Of a stretch of DNA of 64,000 nucleotides, positions 17,185 through 25,639 are shown piece after piece. Where the stretch lies: the NCBI RefSeq assembly GCF_001691415.1, contig NZ_LRRR01000017.1:23246-87245 (forward strand), in the 5' to 3' direction. The notes below the pieces were generated by a model, which saw only the letters and a program-made list of their open reading frames with translations, was not told the DNA's origin and ran no database searches. The stretch comes from Pararhodobacter sp. CCB-MM2. GTDB lineage: Bacteria > Pseudomonadota > Alphaproteobacteria > Rhodobacterales > Rhodobacteraceae. Made by a program: the position numbers and the translations under genes. Position 1 is the stretch's first letter. Each line of letters starts with the position of its first letter.

Positions 17185-18012
17185 ATGACCGAAACGACCC
17201 CCACCAGCGATCTGGATGCCGCGATGATCCGCCTTGCCGCCGCGCCCGAGGACAGCCGCGCCGAGGTCGACGCGCGTCTGGCCTTCCACGCGGAACTCAG
17301 CCGGGCCGAACTGTTCGTGCTGCTGGAAACCGAGGTCGTCGGCGACGCGATGCAACCCCGGGTCTTCGATCTGTCAGACATGCGCGCCGTGCTGGCCTTC
17401 GACAGCGAGTTGCGGCTGGCCGGTTTCGCCGGCGAGGCCGCGCCCTATGCCGCACTGCCCGGCCGTGTGATGGTCAACATGCTGGCGGCCTCGGGCGAGG
17501 GGCTGGCGCTTCTGGTCAATGCCGATGCCGAACACGCGCAGCTGATGAGCGCCGAGGCGTTGGAATGGCTGGCCGCGACGCTGGCCGCCCCCGCACCGAC
17601 CGAGGGGCAGGCAGTGCCCGAGGGTTTCGCGCCCATCGACCTGCCCGACAGCGTGCGCCAGCCACTGGTCACCGCATTGGAGCGCCGGCTGTCCGGCATG
17701 CCGGGGCTGGAGACGGCGGTGCTGGCCGGGGTGCAATGGCAGGGCGGGGCGCGCGGCCACGTCTTGGCGCTGGCGGGCCTGCCCGACACCGCGCAGCCGG
17801 CGATTGCCCGCGCCGTGTCCGAGGCGCTGGCGCTCTCGGGGCTGGAAGGCGGGGCGCTGGATGTGATCTTCCCGCCCGAGCGGGCGATGAAGGCGATTGC
17901 CGCCGTCGGTTTCGCCTTGTCCCCCGCGCCCTTCGCCATGCCCGAGGATCAGGTGGTCTCGCCCGGCTCGAATCCGGGCATGGACCCGGCGCGCCCGCCC
18001 AAGCTGCGCTGA
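17185..18012 (+). CDS. SseB-like family protein
   Basis: A 275-residue soluble protein with no signal peptide or membrane helix. An N-terminal part with ELFVLLE, then PRVFDLSDMRAVLAF, then the PYAALPGR segment and a NMLAASGEGLALLVN strand, resembles the SseB domain that is often fused to a C-terminal SseB-like half, here about residues 145-255. Enteric SseB is loosely tied to rhodanese and serine metabolism, but the biochemical role of the domain is not known. It lies divergent from the capsule ATPase (247 bases between) and 3 bases before the YiiX-like gene, so these two are co-transcribed. Confidence 0.65.
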   Translation: MTETTPTSDLDAAMIRLAAAPEDSRAEVDARLAFHAELSRAELFVLLETEVVGDAMQPRVFDLSDMRAVLAFDSELRLAGFAGEAAPYAALPGRVMVNMLAASGEGLALLVNADAEHAQLMSAEALEWLAATLAAPAPTEGQAVPEGFAPIDLPDSVRQPLVTALERRLSGMPGLETAVLAGVQWQGGARGHVLALAGLPDTAQPAIARAVSEALALSGLEGGALDVIFPPERAMKAIAAVGFALSPAPFAMPEDQVVSPGSNPGMDPARPPKLR

Positions 18013-18015
18013 GCC

Positions 18016-18780
18016 ATGTTCCGCTGGATCGGCCAACGCCTCGGTGCGTTCCTCGAACGCGACCACCCGGCGCAGCAGCCCTTGGTGGCACAGGATCATG
18101 CCGCGCTGACGGCGGCGATCCGCGTCGGCGACGTGCTGCTGGTCGAGGGGCGGGCGAAGGTCTCGTCGGCGATCAAGTACCTGACGCAGAGCACATGGTC
18201 GCATGCCGCGCTGTGTGTGAAGGATCTCAGCGCCGGAGACGGGCAGGTGGATCTGGTCGAGGTCACCATCGAGGACGGTGCGCATCGCGTGCCGTTGTCG
18301 AAATACAGCGGCTTCAACACCCGTCTGTGCCGCGCCGCCGGCCTGTCCGAGGACGAGCGCACCGCCGTGGCCCAGTTCATGAGCGACAATATCGGTCTGC
18401 GCTATGACACCCGGAACATCATCGACCTTGCGCGCTATCTGCTGCCGACCCCGCCGGTGCCGACCCGCTGGCGGCGCAAGCTGCTGACGCTCGGTTCAGG
18501 GGATCCGACGCGGGCGATCTGTTCCTCGCTGGTCGCGCAGGCCTTCGAGAGCGTGCACTACCCGATCCTGCCCGAGATCGAGATGCTGCGCGAGCCGACC
18601 GGGCGGCCCCTCGGCACGGTCTGGCGTCAGCGCCATGCCTCGCTGATCGTACCGCGGGATTTCGACCTCTCGCCCTATTTCGCTGTGGTCAAACCGACCC
18701 TGCACCGGGGCTTCGATCATCACCGGATCCCGTGGGAGTCGCCTGCGGCGGTCGAAAACACCGCAAAAAGTGTGGGGTAA
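18016..18780 (+). CDS. YiiX/YebB-like permuted papain-fold (NlpC/P60-type) hydrolase
   Basis: A 254-residue protein of the permuted NlpC/P60 (YaeF/YiiX) group. The catalytic histidine is probably H63 in TWSHAALCV, and the cysteine is C169 in AICSSLVAQAF; a His before a Cys is the permuted order. Related enzymes are amidases or esterases acting on lipids or peptides in the envelope. No obvious signal peptide is present; the N-terminus MFRWIGQRLGAFLER is amphipathic. It follows the SseB-like gene by 3 bases. The substrate is unknown. Confidence 0.7.
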   Translation: MFRWIGQRLGAFLERDHPAQQPLVAQDHAALTAAIRVGDVLLVEGRAKVSSAIKYLTQSTWSHAALCVKDLSAGDGQVDLVEVTIEDGAHRVPLSKYSGFNTRLCRAAGLSEDERTAVAQFMSDNIGLRYDTRNIIDLARYLLPTPPVPTRWRRKLLTLGSGDPTRAICSSLVAQAFESVHYPILPEIEMLREPTGRPLGTVWRQRHASLIVPRDFDLSPYFAVVKPTLHRGFDHHRIPWESPAAVENTAKSVG

Positions 18781-18848
18781 AATAATACCCAAATCGCAAG
18801 ACATTGTTTTATAATGATTTATCCGGCGATGCGGGTGAAAAAGGGCTC

Positions 18849-18876
18849 TTGACCTGTCGCGGCATATCGCTAGAAC
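18849..18876 (+). promoter_or_regulatory. Promoter of rplM-rpsI
   Basis: TTGACC (18849-18854), a 16-base spacer and TAGAAC (18871-18876) form a good sigma-70 promoter 64 bases before the rplM start. The preceding 18781-18825 stretch is unusually AT-rich for this window, as expected of an UP-like element at a ribosomal-protein promoter. Confidence 0.6.
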
Positions 18877-18940
18877 ACGGCCATCCCGCGCCGGGGTTCG
18901 CTTCGGTTGCGACTCCCCTTCTCATTTTCAGGGCTGGACC

Positions 18941-19405
18941 ATGAAAACCTACACCGCGAAACCGGCGGAGATCGAGAAGAAGTGGATCCTGATCGACGCT
19001 GAGGGCGTCGTTCTGGGCCGCCTCGCCACGATCGTCGCCAACATCCTGCGTGGCAAGAACAAGCCGACCTTCACGCCGCACATGGACATGGGCGACAACG
19101 TGATCATCATCAACGCCGACAAGGTGCAGATGACCGGCAACAAGCGCGCCGACAAGAAATACTACTGGCACACCGGCCACCCGGGCGGCATCAAGTTCCG
19201 CACCGCGGAGCAAGTGCTGGAAGGCGCCCACCCCGAGCGCGTCGTGATCAAGGCCGTCGAGCGCATGATCTCGCGTAACCGTCTGGGCCGTCAGCAGATG
19301 ACGAACCTGCGCGTCTACGCCGGCACCGAGCATCCGCATGAAGCTCAGCAGCCGACCGTCCTCGACGTCAAGTCGCTCAACCCGAAAAACACCCGGAGCG
19401 CCTGA
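18941..19405 (+). CDS. rplM: 50S ribosomal protein L13
   Basis: 154 residues, matching bacterial L13. Typical stretches are [28 protein letters not shown] and [12 protein letters not shown], followed by [15 protein letters not shown] and the [16 protein letters not shown] segment. It is part of the large ribosomal subunit and sits, as in nearly all bacteria, directly before rpsI (2 bases between). A good promoter lies upstream and a terminator follows rpsI, so the pair forms its own operon. Confidence 0.97.
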   Translation: MKTYTAKPAEIEKKWILIDAEGVVLGRLATIVANILRGKNKPTFTPHMDMGDNVIIINADKVQMTGNKRADKKYYWHTGHPGGIKFRTAEQVLEGAHPERVVIKAVERMISRNRLGRQQMTNLRVYAGTEHPHEAQQPTVLDVKSLNPKNTRSA

Positions 19406-19407
19406 TC

Positions 19408-19917
19408 ATGGCCGATGAGATCAAATCCCTCGACGCGCTGAAAGACGCCGTCGCCGGCGCCGCCTCGGCCTCGACCGCTGCCGCGGAAGGCACCGAAGCC
19501 GCCGCCTCCCGCGAACCCAAGCGTGACGCCCTCGGCCGCGCCTATGCCACCGGCAAGCGTAAGGACGCGGTTGCTCGCGTCTGGATCAAGCCGGGCTCGG
19601 GCAAGGTCACCGTCAACGGCAAGGAAATCAACGCGTATTTCGCGCGTCCGGTGCTGCAGATGATCCTGCGCCAGCCGTTCCAGATCGCCAACGTGGAAGG
19701 TCAGTTCGACGTCTACGCCACCGTCGTCGGTGGTGGTCTGTCGGGCCAGGCCGGTGCCGTGAAGCACGGTATCTCGAAGGCTCTGCAGCTGTACGATCCG
19801 TCGCTGCGTGGCGCTCTGAAAGCCGCTGGCTTCCTGACCCGCGACGCCCGTACGGTCGAGCGTAAGAAATACGGTAAGCGCAAGGCTCGCCGCAGCTTCC
19901 AGTTCTCGAAGCGCTGA
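19408..19917 (+). CDS. rpsI: 30S ribosomal protein S9
   Basis: 169 residues. The conserved S9 core starts near residue 48 ([14 protein letters not shown]) and ends with [16 protein letters not shown], whose basic tail reaches the ribosomal P site. The first ~45 residues are an Ala/Glu-rich extension, a common feature of alphaproteobacterial S9 proteins. It is co-transcribed with rplM and followed by a clear terminator. Confidence 0.97.
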   Translation: MADEIKSLDALKDAVAGAASASTAAAEGTEAAASREPKRDALGRAYATGKRKDAVARVWIKPGSGKVTVNGKEINAYFARPVLQMILRQPFQIANVEGQFDVYATVVGGGLSGQAGAVKHGISKALQLYDPSLRGALKAAGFLTRDARTVERKKYGKRKARRSFQFSKR

Positions 19918-19939
19918 TCTTCGGAACTTTGGTTCTCGG

Positions 19940-19968
19940 AAAACGCGGTCCCTCGGGGCCGCGTTTTT
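19940..19968 (+). terminator. Terminator of rplM-rpsI
   Basis: Stem AAAACGCGG / CCGCGTTTT around a 10-base loop, ending in five T. It begins about 20 bases after the rpsI stop. It could also serve the convergent minus-strand glycosyltransferase gene, which ends at 19981. Confidence 0.8.
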
Positions 19969-19980
19969 CATGGGCGTGAC

Positions 19981-21447
19981 TTACTCGTGCCAATAGGCCC
20001 AAGGCGGTCGCCGCAATTGCGCCAGCGCGAAGGGCAGCTCATAGGCGCCGTTCGCCTCGGCACTCCGGGCGCAGGTGGCTTCCACCTCGGGCTGCGGTCC
20101 GGCCGTGTAAAGCGCCAGTTGGTAATGCGGCGCCCAGACCAGCGTGCAGAGGGGCGTGAACCCCTGTTCCTCGACATAGCTCCACAGCGCCGCGTGGCGG
20201 TCCGGCCGGTCGACGATCCCCTCGGCATCCGCCAGAAACCCGACGAGCGCCGGGTTGTATTGCCGCAGCACCTCGGGCCCCAATCCCTCACGGGCGACAA
20301 GCGCGCTGGCCAGCCCGATCGTGTCCAGCGCCCGCCGATCCGCATGGAAGGCCGGCGCACCGGCATCCTGAAGCGCGAAGGCCTCGATCTCGCTGTCGGC
20401 AATCGCCCGGCCGAGCGCAACATGCGCGGTCAACAGCCGCGGATAATAATTGGCGATGCCGAGGTGGTCGCCGAGGCTCCAGCTGTGCCAGCCGAAGGCC
20501 AGCACATAGGCCGTCAGTCCGAGTGTCGCCGTTCCCGGCTTCGTCGCATGGGACAGGGCCCAGCCCAGATACAGCGCCATCGGCAGGGCGATCTGAAACG
20601 GGAACCGCTGCAGGTAGTTCATCAGCAGGTCCGAGCCGGCGTAGGAATAGCCGACCGCGCCGAAATACGCGATCAACAGCAACCCCGTGCGCCGGTTGCC
20701 CCAGAGCGCCACGGCCAAGCCGGGCAGGGCATAGGGCAGGATCCGCAGCGCCTGTGCCCCTGAGAAGCCATCGCCGGCCTTGACGTAATAGGTGTTGGGC
20801 AGGGCCGAGCCGAACCACCACAGGTGAAACCCGAAATATACCCCCGCCAACAACCCAAGCGCGAGGCTATGCCGCACGACCCGCGCCCAATCGGCGCGGG
20901 CCATGACCAATGCCAGCGGATGCAGGGCGAAAAGCAACCACGCTTCGGGCCGGGTCAGTACCAGCACGGCGACCATGCCGAGGGCCAGCCGCCAATCCCG
21001 CCGCTCCTGCGCGATGAACCACAGGGCCAGTGCGCCGCCATAAAGTAGTGTCTCCAGCCCCGAAAAGGCATGCGCCACCGTCGCCGGCACTGCCATCAGC
21101 AGCGCCAGCACGAAGCGCATCAGCGCCCTGTCCCCGGCCAGCCGCAGGAAGGCCCAACAGAGCAGGCCCAGCAGCGCGAGCGAGATCAGCTTGAACGTCA
21201 GCACCATGTCCCAACCCAGCCCCGCGGGCAGGATCGAGGCGAGGGCGTAGATCGGGTTGGTATAGGCCTGCGCCAGATCGAAACCGTCGGGGTTATAGGC
21301 CCAGATCCCGTGCCGGATCAGCGTCAGCCCGTAGCGCCAGGTGATGAAGGCATCGTCCACGGTAAAGCGCGCGAAGATCCACAGGTTGGCCGCGACCACC
21401 AGCAACAGAAGGGCGGTGATCGTCGTCAACATGCGGGGAGGGGTCAC
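19981..21447 (-). CDS. Integral membrane glycosyltransferase-like protein (GT-C fold)
   Basis: A 488-residue protein with about ten membrane helices and a soluble C-terminal domain. Right after the first helix comes FTVDDAFITWRYGLTLIRHG, then the NPDGFDLAQAYTNPIYA segment; the paired acidic residues in the first periplasmic loop are the hallmark of GT-C polyprenyl-phosphate-sugar transferases (AftB-like arabinofuranosyltransferases have DDAFI at this place). It probably adds a sugar to an envelope glycan on the periplasmic side. I choose GTG 21447 because AGGAGA lies 7 bases upstream; ATG 21432 is the next choice. Donor and acceptor cannot be told. Confidence 0.75.
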   Translation of the reverse strand: MTPPRMLTTITALLLLVVAANLWIFARFTVDDAFITWRYGLTLIRHGIWAYNPDGFDLAQAYTNPIYALASILPAGLGWDMVLTFKLISLALLGLLCWAFLRLAGDRALMRFVLALLMAVPATVAHAFSGLETLLYGGALALWFIAQERRDWRLALGMVAVLVLTRPEAWLLFALHPLALVMARADWARVVRHSLALGLLAGVYFGFHLWWFGSALPNTYYVKAGDGFSGAQALRILPYALPGLAVALWGNRRTGLLLIAYFGAVGYSYAGSDLLMNYLQRFPFQIALPMALYLGWALSHATKPGTATLGLTAYVLAFGWHSWSLGDHLGIANYYPRLLTAHVALGRAIADSEIEAFALQDAGAPAFHADRRALDTIGLASALVAREGLGPEVLRQYNPALVGFLADAEGIVDRPDRHAALWSYVEEQGFTPLCTLVWAPHYQLALYTAGPQPEVEATCARSAEANGAYELPFALAQLRRPPWAYWHE

Positions 21448-21544
21448 GGCGCTTCTCCTGTCTTTGCGGCACGATAGGGGCGGCTCCTCTTGTGGACAAG
21501 CGTAGGCTCTGCCTATCGTGCGCCCAGCCGTTGGAGAGCCCGCC

Positions 21545-22171
21545 ATGTACAACCCCGCCCATTTCACCGAGGCCGATCAGGCACAGATCGAGGCGTTGAT
21601 GCACGACAACCCGCTGGCGGCCCTGGTGGCGATGACGGGCGGGGGGCTCGATGCCAACCACCTGCCGCTCTTGCGCGATGGCGAGGGGTTTCTGGGCCAT
21701 GTCGCACTGGCCAATCCGATGCACGAACAGGTGGCGGATGGCGCGCCGGTGCTCGCGATCTTCCGGGCCGGGCAGGGCTATGTCAGCCCGAACTGGTATC
21801 CGTCCAAGGCCGAGACGCATAAGGCGGTCCCCACCTGGAACTATCAGGTGGTGCATGTGCATGGCCGGATCACCTGGTCGCATGCCGAGAAGGACAAGCG
21901 CCGCGCCGTGGCCCTGCTGACCGCGCGGCATGAGAAGGCCGTGAACGGCGCGCAGGCGTGGAAGATGGGCGACGCGCCCGCCGATTTCCTCGACGATCTT
22001 CTGGGCAAGATCGTCGCCTTCCTGATCGAGGTCGACCGGATCGAGGGCAAGTCCAAACTCAACCAGAATCGCTCGGCCGCCGATGTCGCGGGCGTGGCCG
22101 AGGGGTTGGCGGGGCAGGGCAACGCGGCGCTCTCGGCGGCGATGCGGCGTGACGGGGCGCCCAAGGGCTGA
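21545..22171 (+). CDS. PaiB-like FMN-binding family protein
   Basis: A 208-residue protein of the PaiB / FMN-binding split-barrel family. It starts with MYNPAHFTE, and GYVSPNWYPSK with VPTWNYQVVHVHG is the family core; the C-terminal LNQNRSAADVAGV is also typical. Bacillus PaiB was described as a negative transcriptional regulator of sporulation and degradative enzymes, but most homologues have no known role and may simply bind flavin or heme. The start ATG 21545 is preferred over an in-frame ATG 27 bases upstream because it matches the family N-terminus. It lies divergent from the glycosyltransferase. Confidence 0.85.
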   Translation: MYNPAHFTEADQAQIEALMHDNPLAALVAMTGGGLDANHLPLLRDGEGFLGHVALANPMHEQVADGAPVLAIFRAGQGYVSPNWYPSKAETHKAVPTWNYQVVHVHGRITWSHAEKDKRRAVALLTARHEKAVNGAQAWKMGDAPADFLDDLLGKIVAFLIEVDRIEGKSKLNQNRSAADVAGVAEGLAGQGNAALSAAMRRDGAPKG

Positions 22172-22283
22172 GCAGCCTGTCACGGATCCATCGCATTCTG
22201 CGCATCGCGACCGGCTTGCCCCTTGCCCCGAGGCGGCCGACCTTCTAAAGGGTGCGCATCGCACAGCTTACGGGGGCCCGACC

Positions 22284-23744
22284 ATGGAGCCTTGGCTCAG
22301 CCATCCTTTCGACGACGACAAGTTGAAGGAGGAGTGCGGCATTTTCGGCGCGGTGAACGTGCAGGATGCTGCCAACTTCGTGGCCTTGGGACTGCACGCG
22401 CTGCAGCACCGCGGGCAGGAAGCCGGAGGCATCATCACCTTCGATGCCGACCGCGGGTTCCAGTCCGCCCATCGCTTCGGCCTTGTCCGGGACAACTTCA
22501 CCTCCGCCAAGCTGATGGAGACCCTGCCGGGGTCCATCGGCATCGGCCATGTCCGTTATTCGACCGCCGGCTCCAAGGGCGCGACCGCGATCCGCGACGT
22601 GCAGCCCTTCTTCGGCGAATTCTCGATGGGCGGCGCGGCGATTGCGCATAACGGCAACATCACCAATGCCGAGGCGATCCGGCGCGAGCTGATCGAGCGC
22701 GGCTCGATCTTCCAGTCCTCGTCGGATTCGGAATGCATCATCCACCTGATGGCGCGCTCGATCCAGAAGACCCATGCCGAACGCCTGAAGGACGCGCTGC
22801 GCCGCTGCGAAGGCGCGTTCTCGGTCATCGCCATGACCCGCACCAAGCTGATCGGCGTGCGCGACAAGCTGGGCGTCCGCCCGCTGGTGCTCGGTCGGAT
22901 CGGGGATGGCTGGGCGCTGGCCTCGGAAACCTGCGCGCTGGACATCATCGGCGCCGAGTTCATCCGCGAGATCGAGCCCGGCGAAATGGTGGTGATCGAC
23001 AAGAAGGGCGTCGTCTCGTCGCGTCCGTTCGAGCGCACCTCGCCGCGCTTCTGTATCTTCGAGCAGGTCTATTTCTCGCGCCCCGATTCGATCATCGGTG
23101 GCCGCTCGGTCTATGAGACCCGCCGCCAGATCGGGGTGGAACTGGCACGCGAAGCGCCCGTCGAGGCCGATCTCGTCTGCCCGGTGCCGGATTCGGGCAC
23201 CCCGGCAGCCATTGGCTACAGCCAGGAATCGGGCATCCCCTTCGCCATGGGGATCGTGCGCAACCAGTACATGGGCCGCACCTTCATCGAGCCCTCCGAG
23301 CAGATCCGCAACATGGGCGTGCGCCTGAAGCTGAACGTGAACCGCGCTCTGATCGCCGGCAAGCGGGTGGTGCTGGTCGACGACTCGGTGGTGCGCGGGA
23401 CGACCTCGCAGAAGATCAAGGAAATGATCCTCGAAGCGGGCGCCAAGGAGGTGCATTTCCGCATCGCCTCGCCGCCCACGACCTGGCCGTGCTTCTACGG
23501 TGTCGACACGCCTGAACGCTCGAAACTGCTGGCCGCCCGGATGACCGAGGACGAGATGCGCGATTTCATCGGCGTTGACAGCCTCAAGTTCGTCTCGCTG
23601 GATGGCCTGTACCGCGCCGCCGGTGAGGTCGAGGGCCGCAACAACAGCTGCCCGCAGTTCTGCGACGCGTGTTTCTCGGGCGAATATCCGGTCGCGCCGT
23701 CCGACATGATCGAGCGCGGCTTCGAACTGAAGGCTGCCGAGTAA
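22284..23744 (+). CDS. purF: Amidophosphoribosyltransferase
   Basis: A 486-residue enzyme that starts purine synthesis by converting PRPP and glutamine to 5-phosphoribosylamine. A 17-residue propeptide precedes C18 in EECGIFGAV, which becomes the N-terminal nucleophile of the glutaminase domain after processing. Glutaminase features include HNGNITN and GHVRYST. The phosphoribosyl part has the PRPP motif VVLVDDSVVRGTTS. C-terminal CPQFCDACFSGEYP resembles the cysteine set that holds a 4Fe-4S cluster in the Bacillus-type enzyme. A perfect terminator follows 16 bases after the stop. Confidence 0.96.
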   Translation: MEPWLSHPFDDDKLKEECGIFGAVNVQDAANFVALGLHALQHRGQEAGGIITFDADRGFQSAHRFGLVRDNFTSAKLMETLPGSIGIGHVRYSTAGSKGATAIRDVQPFFGEFSMGGAAIAHNGNITNAEAIRRELIERGSIFQSSSDSECIIHLMARSIQKTHAERLKDALRRCEGAFSVIAMTRTKLIGVRDKLGVRPLVLGRIGDGWALASETCALDIIGAEFIREIEPGEMVVIDKKGVVSSRPFERTSPRFCIFEQVYFSRPDSIIGGRSVYETRRQIGVELAREAPVEADLVCPVPDSGTPAAIGYSQESGIPFAMGIVRNQYMGRTFIEPSEQIRNMGVRLKLNVNRALIAGKRVVLVDDSVVRGTTSQKIKEMILEAGAKEVHFRIASPPTTWPCFYGVDTPERSKLLAARMTEDEMRDFIGVDSLKFVSLDGLYRAAGEVEGRNNSCPQFCDACFSGEYPVAPSDMIERGFELKAAE

Positions 23745-23760
23745 GCCATTGGCTCAAAGC

Positions 23761-23792
23761 AAGAAGGCCCGGCAGCGATGCCGGGCCTTCTT
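23761..23792. terminator. Terminator between purF and the convergent secreted-protein gene
   Basis: A perfect 14-bp stem (23761-23774 with 23779-23792) around a GCGA tetraloop. Its flanks AAGAAGG / CCTTCTT suit termination in both directions. Confidence 0.88.
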
Positions 23793-23808
23793 GTGTTATG
23801 TCGAGCCG

Positions 23809-24279
23809 TCAGCCGCGGATTTCCTGACAGAAGGCGGTCGCGAAGGGCTCGGAGCGGCGGTTAAAGCGAGAGACGTAGCAGGCGAGCGCCTGGTTGCCCG
23901 AGCGCGTCCCGAAGATAGTGGCCTGAATCTGCTGGTCACCGATGTAGTACCGCGCTTCCTCTGGCATGGGCAGCGGGCGTCCGTCTGGCAGGGTGACGAC
24001 CGCGACCCGCTCACCTTGGCGGCGATACCAGGCTACGACGGCTTCGCGCGGTTCGTAGTCCGGCGAGCAGATCCGGACACCATAGCCGCGCCAGCCATCA
24101 TATTCGCCCAGCGACCGCGCAATGGTCGACACGGTTTCCGCGCAATAGGCGTTGCGCAGGGCGTGTTCCAGCTCAGCTTCGGGAATGGTCGGGAAGCGCG
24201 CGGGCGTCTGGGCGCTAGCGGCGAGGGGGAGGGCGAGAAGGGCGGAGATTGCTACGGCAAGATGCTTGATCCGGGGCAT
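23809..24279 (-). CDS. Small secreted protein, function unknown
   Basis: A 156-residue protein with a clear signal peptide, MPRIKHLAVAISALLALPLA, ending near ASAQ. The mature part has four cysteines (NAYCAE, VRICSPD, LACYVSR and FCQEIRG), compatible with two disulfides in the periplasm. No domain is recognised. I choose ATG 24279, which has AGAGG four bases upstream; the frame stays open further upstream, with another possible ATG before MDLQPIALT, but that would bury the signal peptide. It converges on purF behind a shared terminator. Confidence 0.65.
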   Translation of the reverse strand: MPRIKHLAVAISALLALPLAASAQTPARFPTIPEAELEHALRNAYCAETVSTIARSLGEYDGWRGYGVRICSPDYEPREAVVAWYRRQGERVAVVTLPDGRPLPMPEEARYYIGDQQIQATIFGTRSGNQALACYVSRFNRRSEPFATAFCQEIRG

Positions 24280-24386
24280 GAAACCTCTGGCTTGAGATGG
24301 GGTCCCACGGCGGAGACGGGTCCTCAGGTTGATTGTCAAAGCAATCGGTTGCAAGTCCATGGATTCCGTACCTTTCTCGCGACGTC

Positions 24387-25007
24387 CTAATGCGCATGCC
24401 CGCGGTGATGCGCCCGCTCTTCCCCCGCCTTGCGCAAGATCTGCACCGAGGACGACAGGAACAGCCCGGCCATGGCCACCGCGACGATAAGGTCCGGCCA
24501 GCCCGAGTTGAACCAGGCCACTGCCACGGCCGCGGCTATCACCGCCACATTGCCGATGGCGTCGTTGCGCGAGCACAGCCAGACAGACCGGACGTTCGAA
24601 TCGCCGTCCTTCCAGCGCATCAGGATCAACACCGAGGCCACGTTGGCCGCCAGTGCGGCAAAGCCCACCGCGCCCATCACTTCGGCCCGCGGCACCTCCG
24701 GTCCCAGCATGTCCCAGACAGCAAAGCCGAACACCGCCAGCCCCATCAGGGCCAGTGAGATCCCTTTCAACTGCGCAGCCCGCGCGCGCGTGGTGATCGG
24801 TTGTCCGATCACCGCCAGCGACAGCGCATAGGTCGCGGCATCGGCGGCAAAGTCCAGCGCGTCCGCCTGCAGCGCGCGGCTGCCCGACAGCGCCCCCGCC
24901 GTCATCTCGACGAGGAACAACCCGCCGTTCAGCAAGATTACCGCGATCAATGCGCGGCGATAGGCGGGCGAGGCGCCGTCGAAATCGTGGTCGTGGTCAT
25001 GGGGCAT
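24387..25007 (-). CDS. Cation diffusion facilitator (CDF) metal exporter, short form
   Basis: A 206-residue membrane protein with six helices and a His-rich N-terminus (MPHDHDHDFD), ending in HHRGHAH. It belongs to the CDF family, which expels Zn, Co or similar ions in exchange for protons. The helix-2 metal site is D52-xxx-D56 (LDFAAD). The helix-5 site, usually HxxxD, reads C145-xxx-D149 (WLCSRNDAIGN), a change that could alter metal choice. It lacks the usual ~90-residue cytoplasmic C-terminal domain. It is divergent from a MerR-type gene, and a MerR-style promoter lies between them. Confidence 0.85.
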   Translation of the reverse strand: MPHDHDHDFDGASPAYRRALIAVILLNGGLFLVEMTAGALSGSRALQADALDFAADAATYALSLAVIGQPITTRARAAQLKGISLALMGLAVFGFAVWDMLGPEVPRAEVMGAVGFAALAANVASVLILMRWKDGDSNVRSVWLCSRNDAIGNVAVIAAAVAVAWFNSGWPDLIVAVAMAGLFLSSSVQILRKAGEERAHHRGHAH

Positions 25008-25040
25008 CTTTCGCCCTCCGCTTGTTTTGTCTTGCCACCG

Positions 25041-25071
25041 GTCCTACGTCCTACAGCGACTGTAGAAGCAA
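25041..25071 (-). promoter_or_regulatory. MerR-type promoter/operator for the CDF exporter gene
   Basis: On the minus strand TTGCTT (25071-25066) and TAGGAC (25046-25041) are 19 bases apart, the over-long spacing typical of MerR-activated promoters. The spacer holds the dyad CTACAG-CGA-CTGTAG (25051-25065). The layout matches zntA/copA-type promoters that MerR proteins untwist when metal binds. It lies between the divergent CDF and merR genes and probably also autoregulates merR. Confidence 0.78.
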
Positions 25072-25083
25072 GAGGTATTTTCG

Positions 25084-25569
25084 ATGCGCGATCTGACCAT
25101 AGGTGAGGCGGCGCGCCAGAGCGGCGTGAAGGTCAATACCATCCGCTTCTACGAAGATCGCGGACTGCTGCCCGAGGCTCCGCGCACCGACTCGGGCCGC
25201 CGCCTCTATGATCGGGATGCCGTCGCACGCCTGTCCTTCATTCGGCACGCGCGTGATCTGGGCTTCCCGTTGGAGGACGTGCAGACCTTGCTGGAATTGC
25301 AGGGCCAGCCGGGTGCCTCCTGTGCGCCTGCCGATTCGCTGGCCCGGCAACATCTCAAAGCTGTCGAGGCGCGGATCGCCGCCCTGCAGGCCCTGCAAGC
25401 CGAACTGCAGCGCATGGTGGGCGGCTGCCACGGCGATGATATTGCTCATTGTCGCGTCATCGAAAGCCTTGCCGATCACGCCATGTGCGATCACGATCAT
25501 GGTCGGATGGGCGATGTCGGACCCGGGGCTGCGGTCAGTGTCGCTGGCAGTGGATCCGTGTCGGATTGA
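25084..25569 (+). CDS. MerR family metal-responsive regulator
   Basis: A 161-residue regulator. The winged-helix DNA-binding domain reads LTIGEAARQSGVKVNTIRFY and continues with EDRGLLP and RRLYDRDAVARLSFIRHARDLGF. A long dimerisation helix follows. Metal-binding candidates are C80 in ASCAPAD, the C-terminal CHGDDIAHC pair and the CDHDHG end, a ZntR/CadR/CueR-like layout. The C-terminus past residue ~140 is a Gly/Ser-rich tail. It probably activates the divergent CDF gene. The Cys and His pattern favours Zn, Cd, Pb or Co over Cu, but the metal is not certain. Confidence 0.87.
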   Translation: MRDLTIGEAARQSGVKVNTIRFYEDRGLLPEAPRTDSGRRLYDRDAVARLSFIRHARDLGFPLEDVQTLLELQGQPGASCAPADSLARQHLKAVEARIAALQALQAELQRMVGGCHGDDIAHCRVIESLADHAMCDHDHGRMGDVGPGAAVSVAGSGSVSD

Positions 25570-25639
25570 GACTTGCCATTGGATTACGTTCAGGGTTGTC
25601 TAGAAACTCGGACGACGTGGTCCGGCTGAGGGAACTGGA

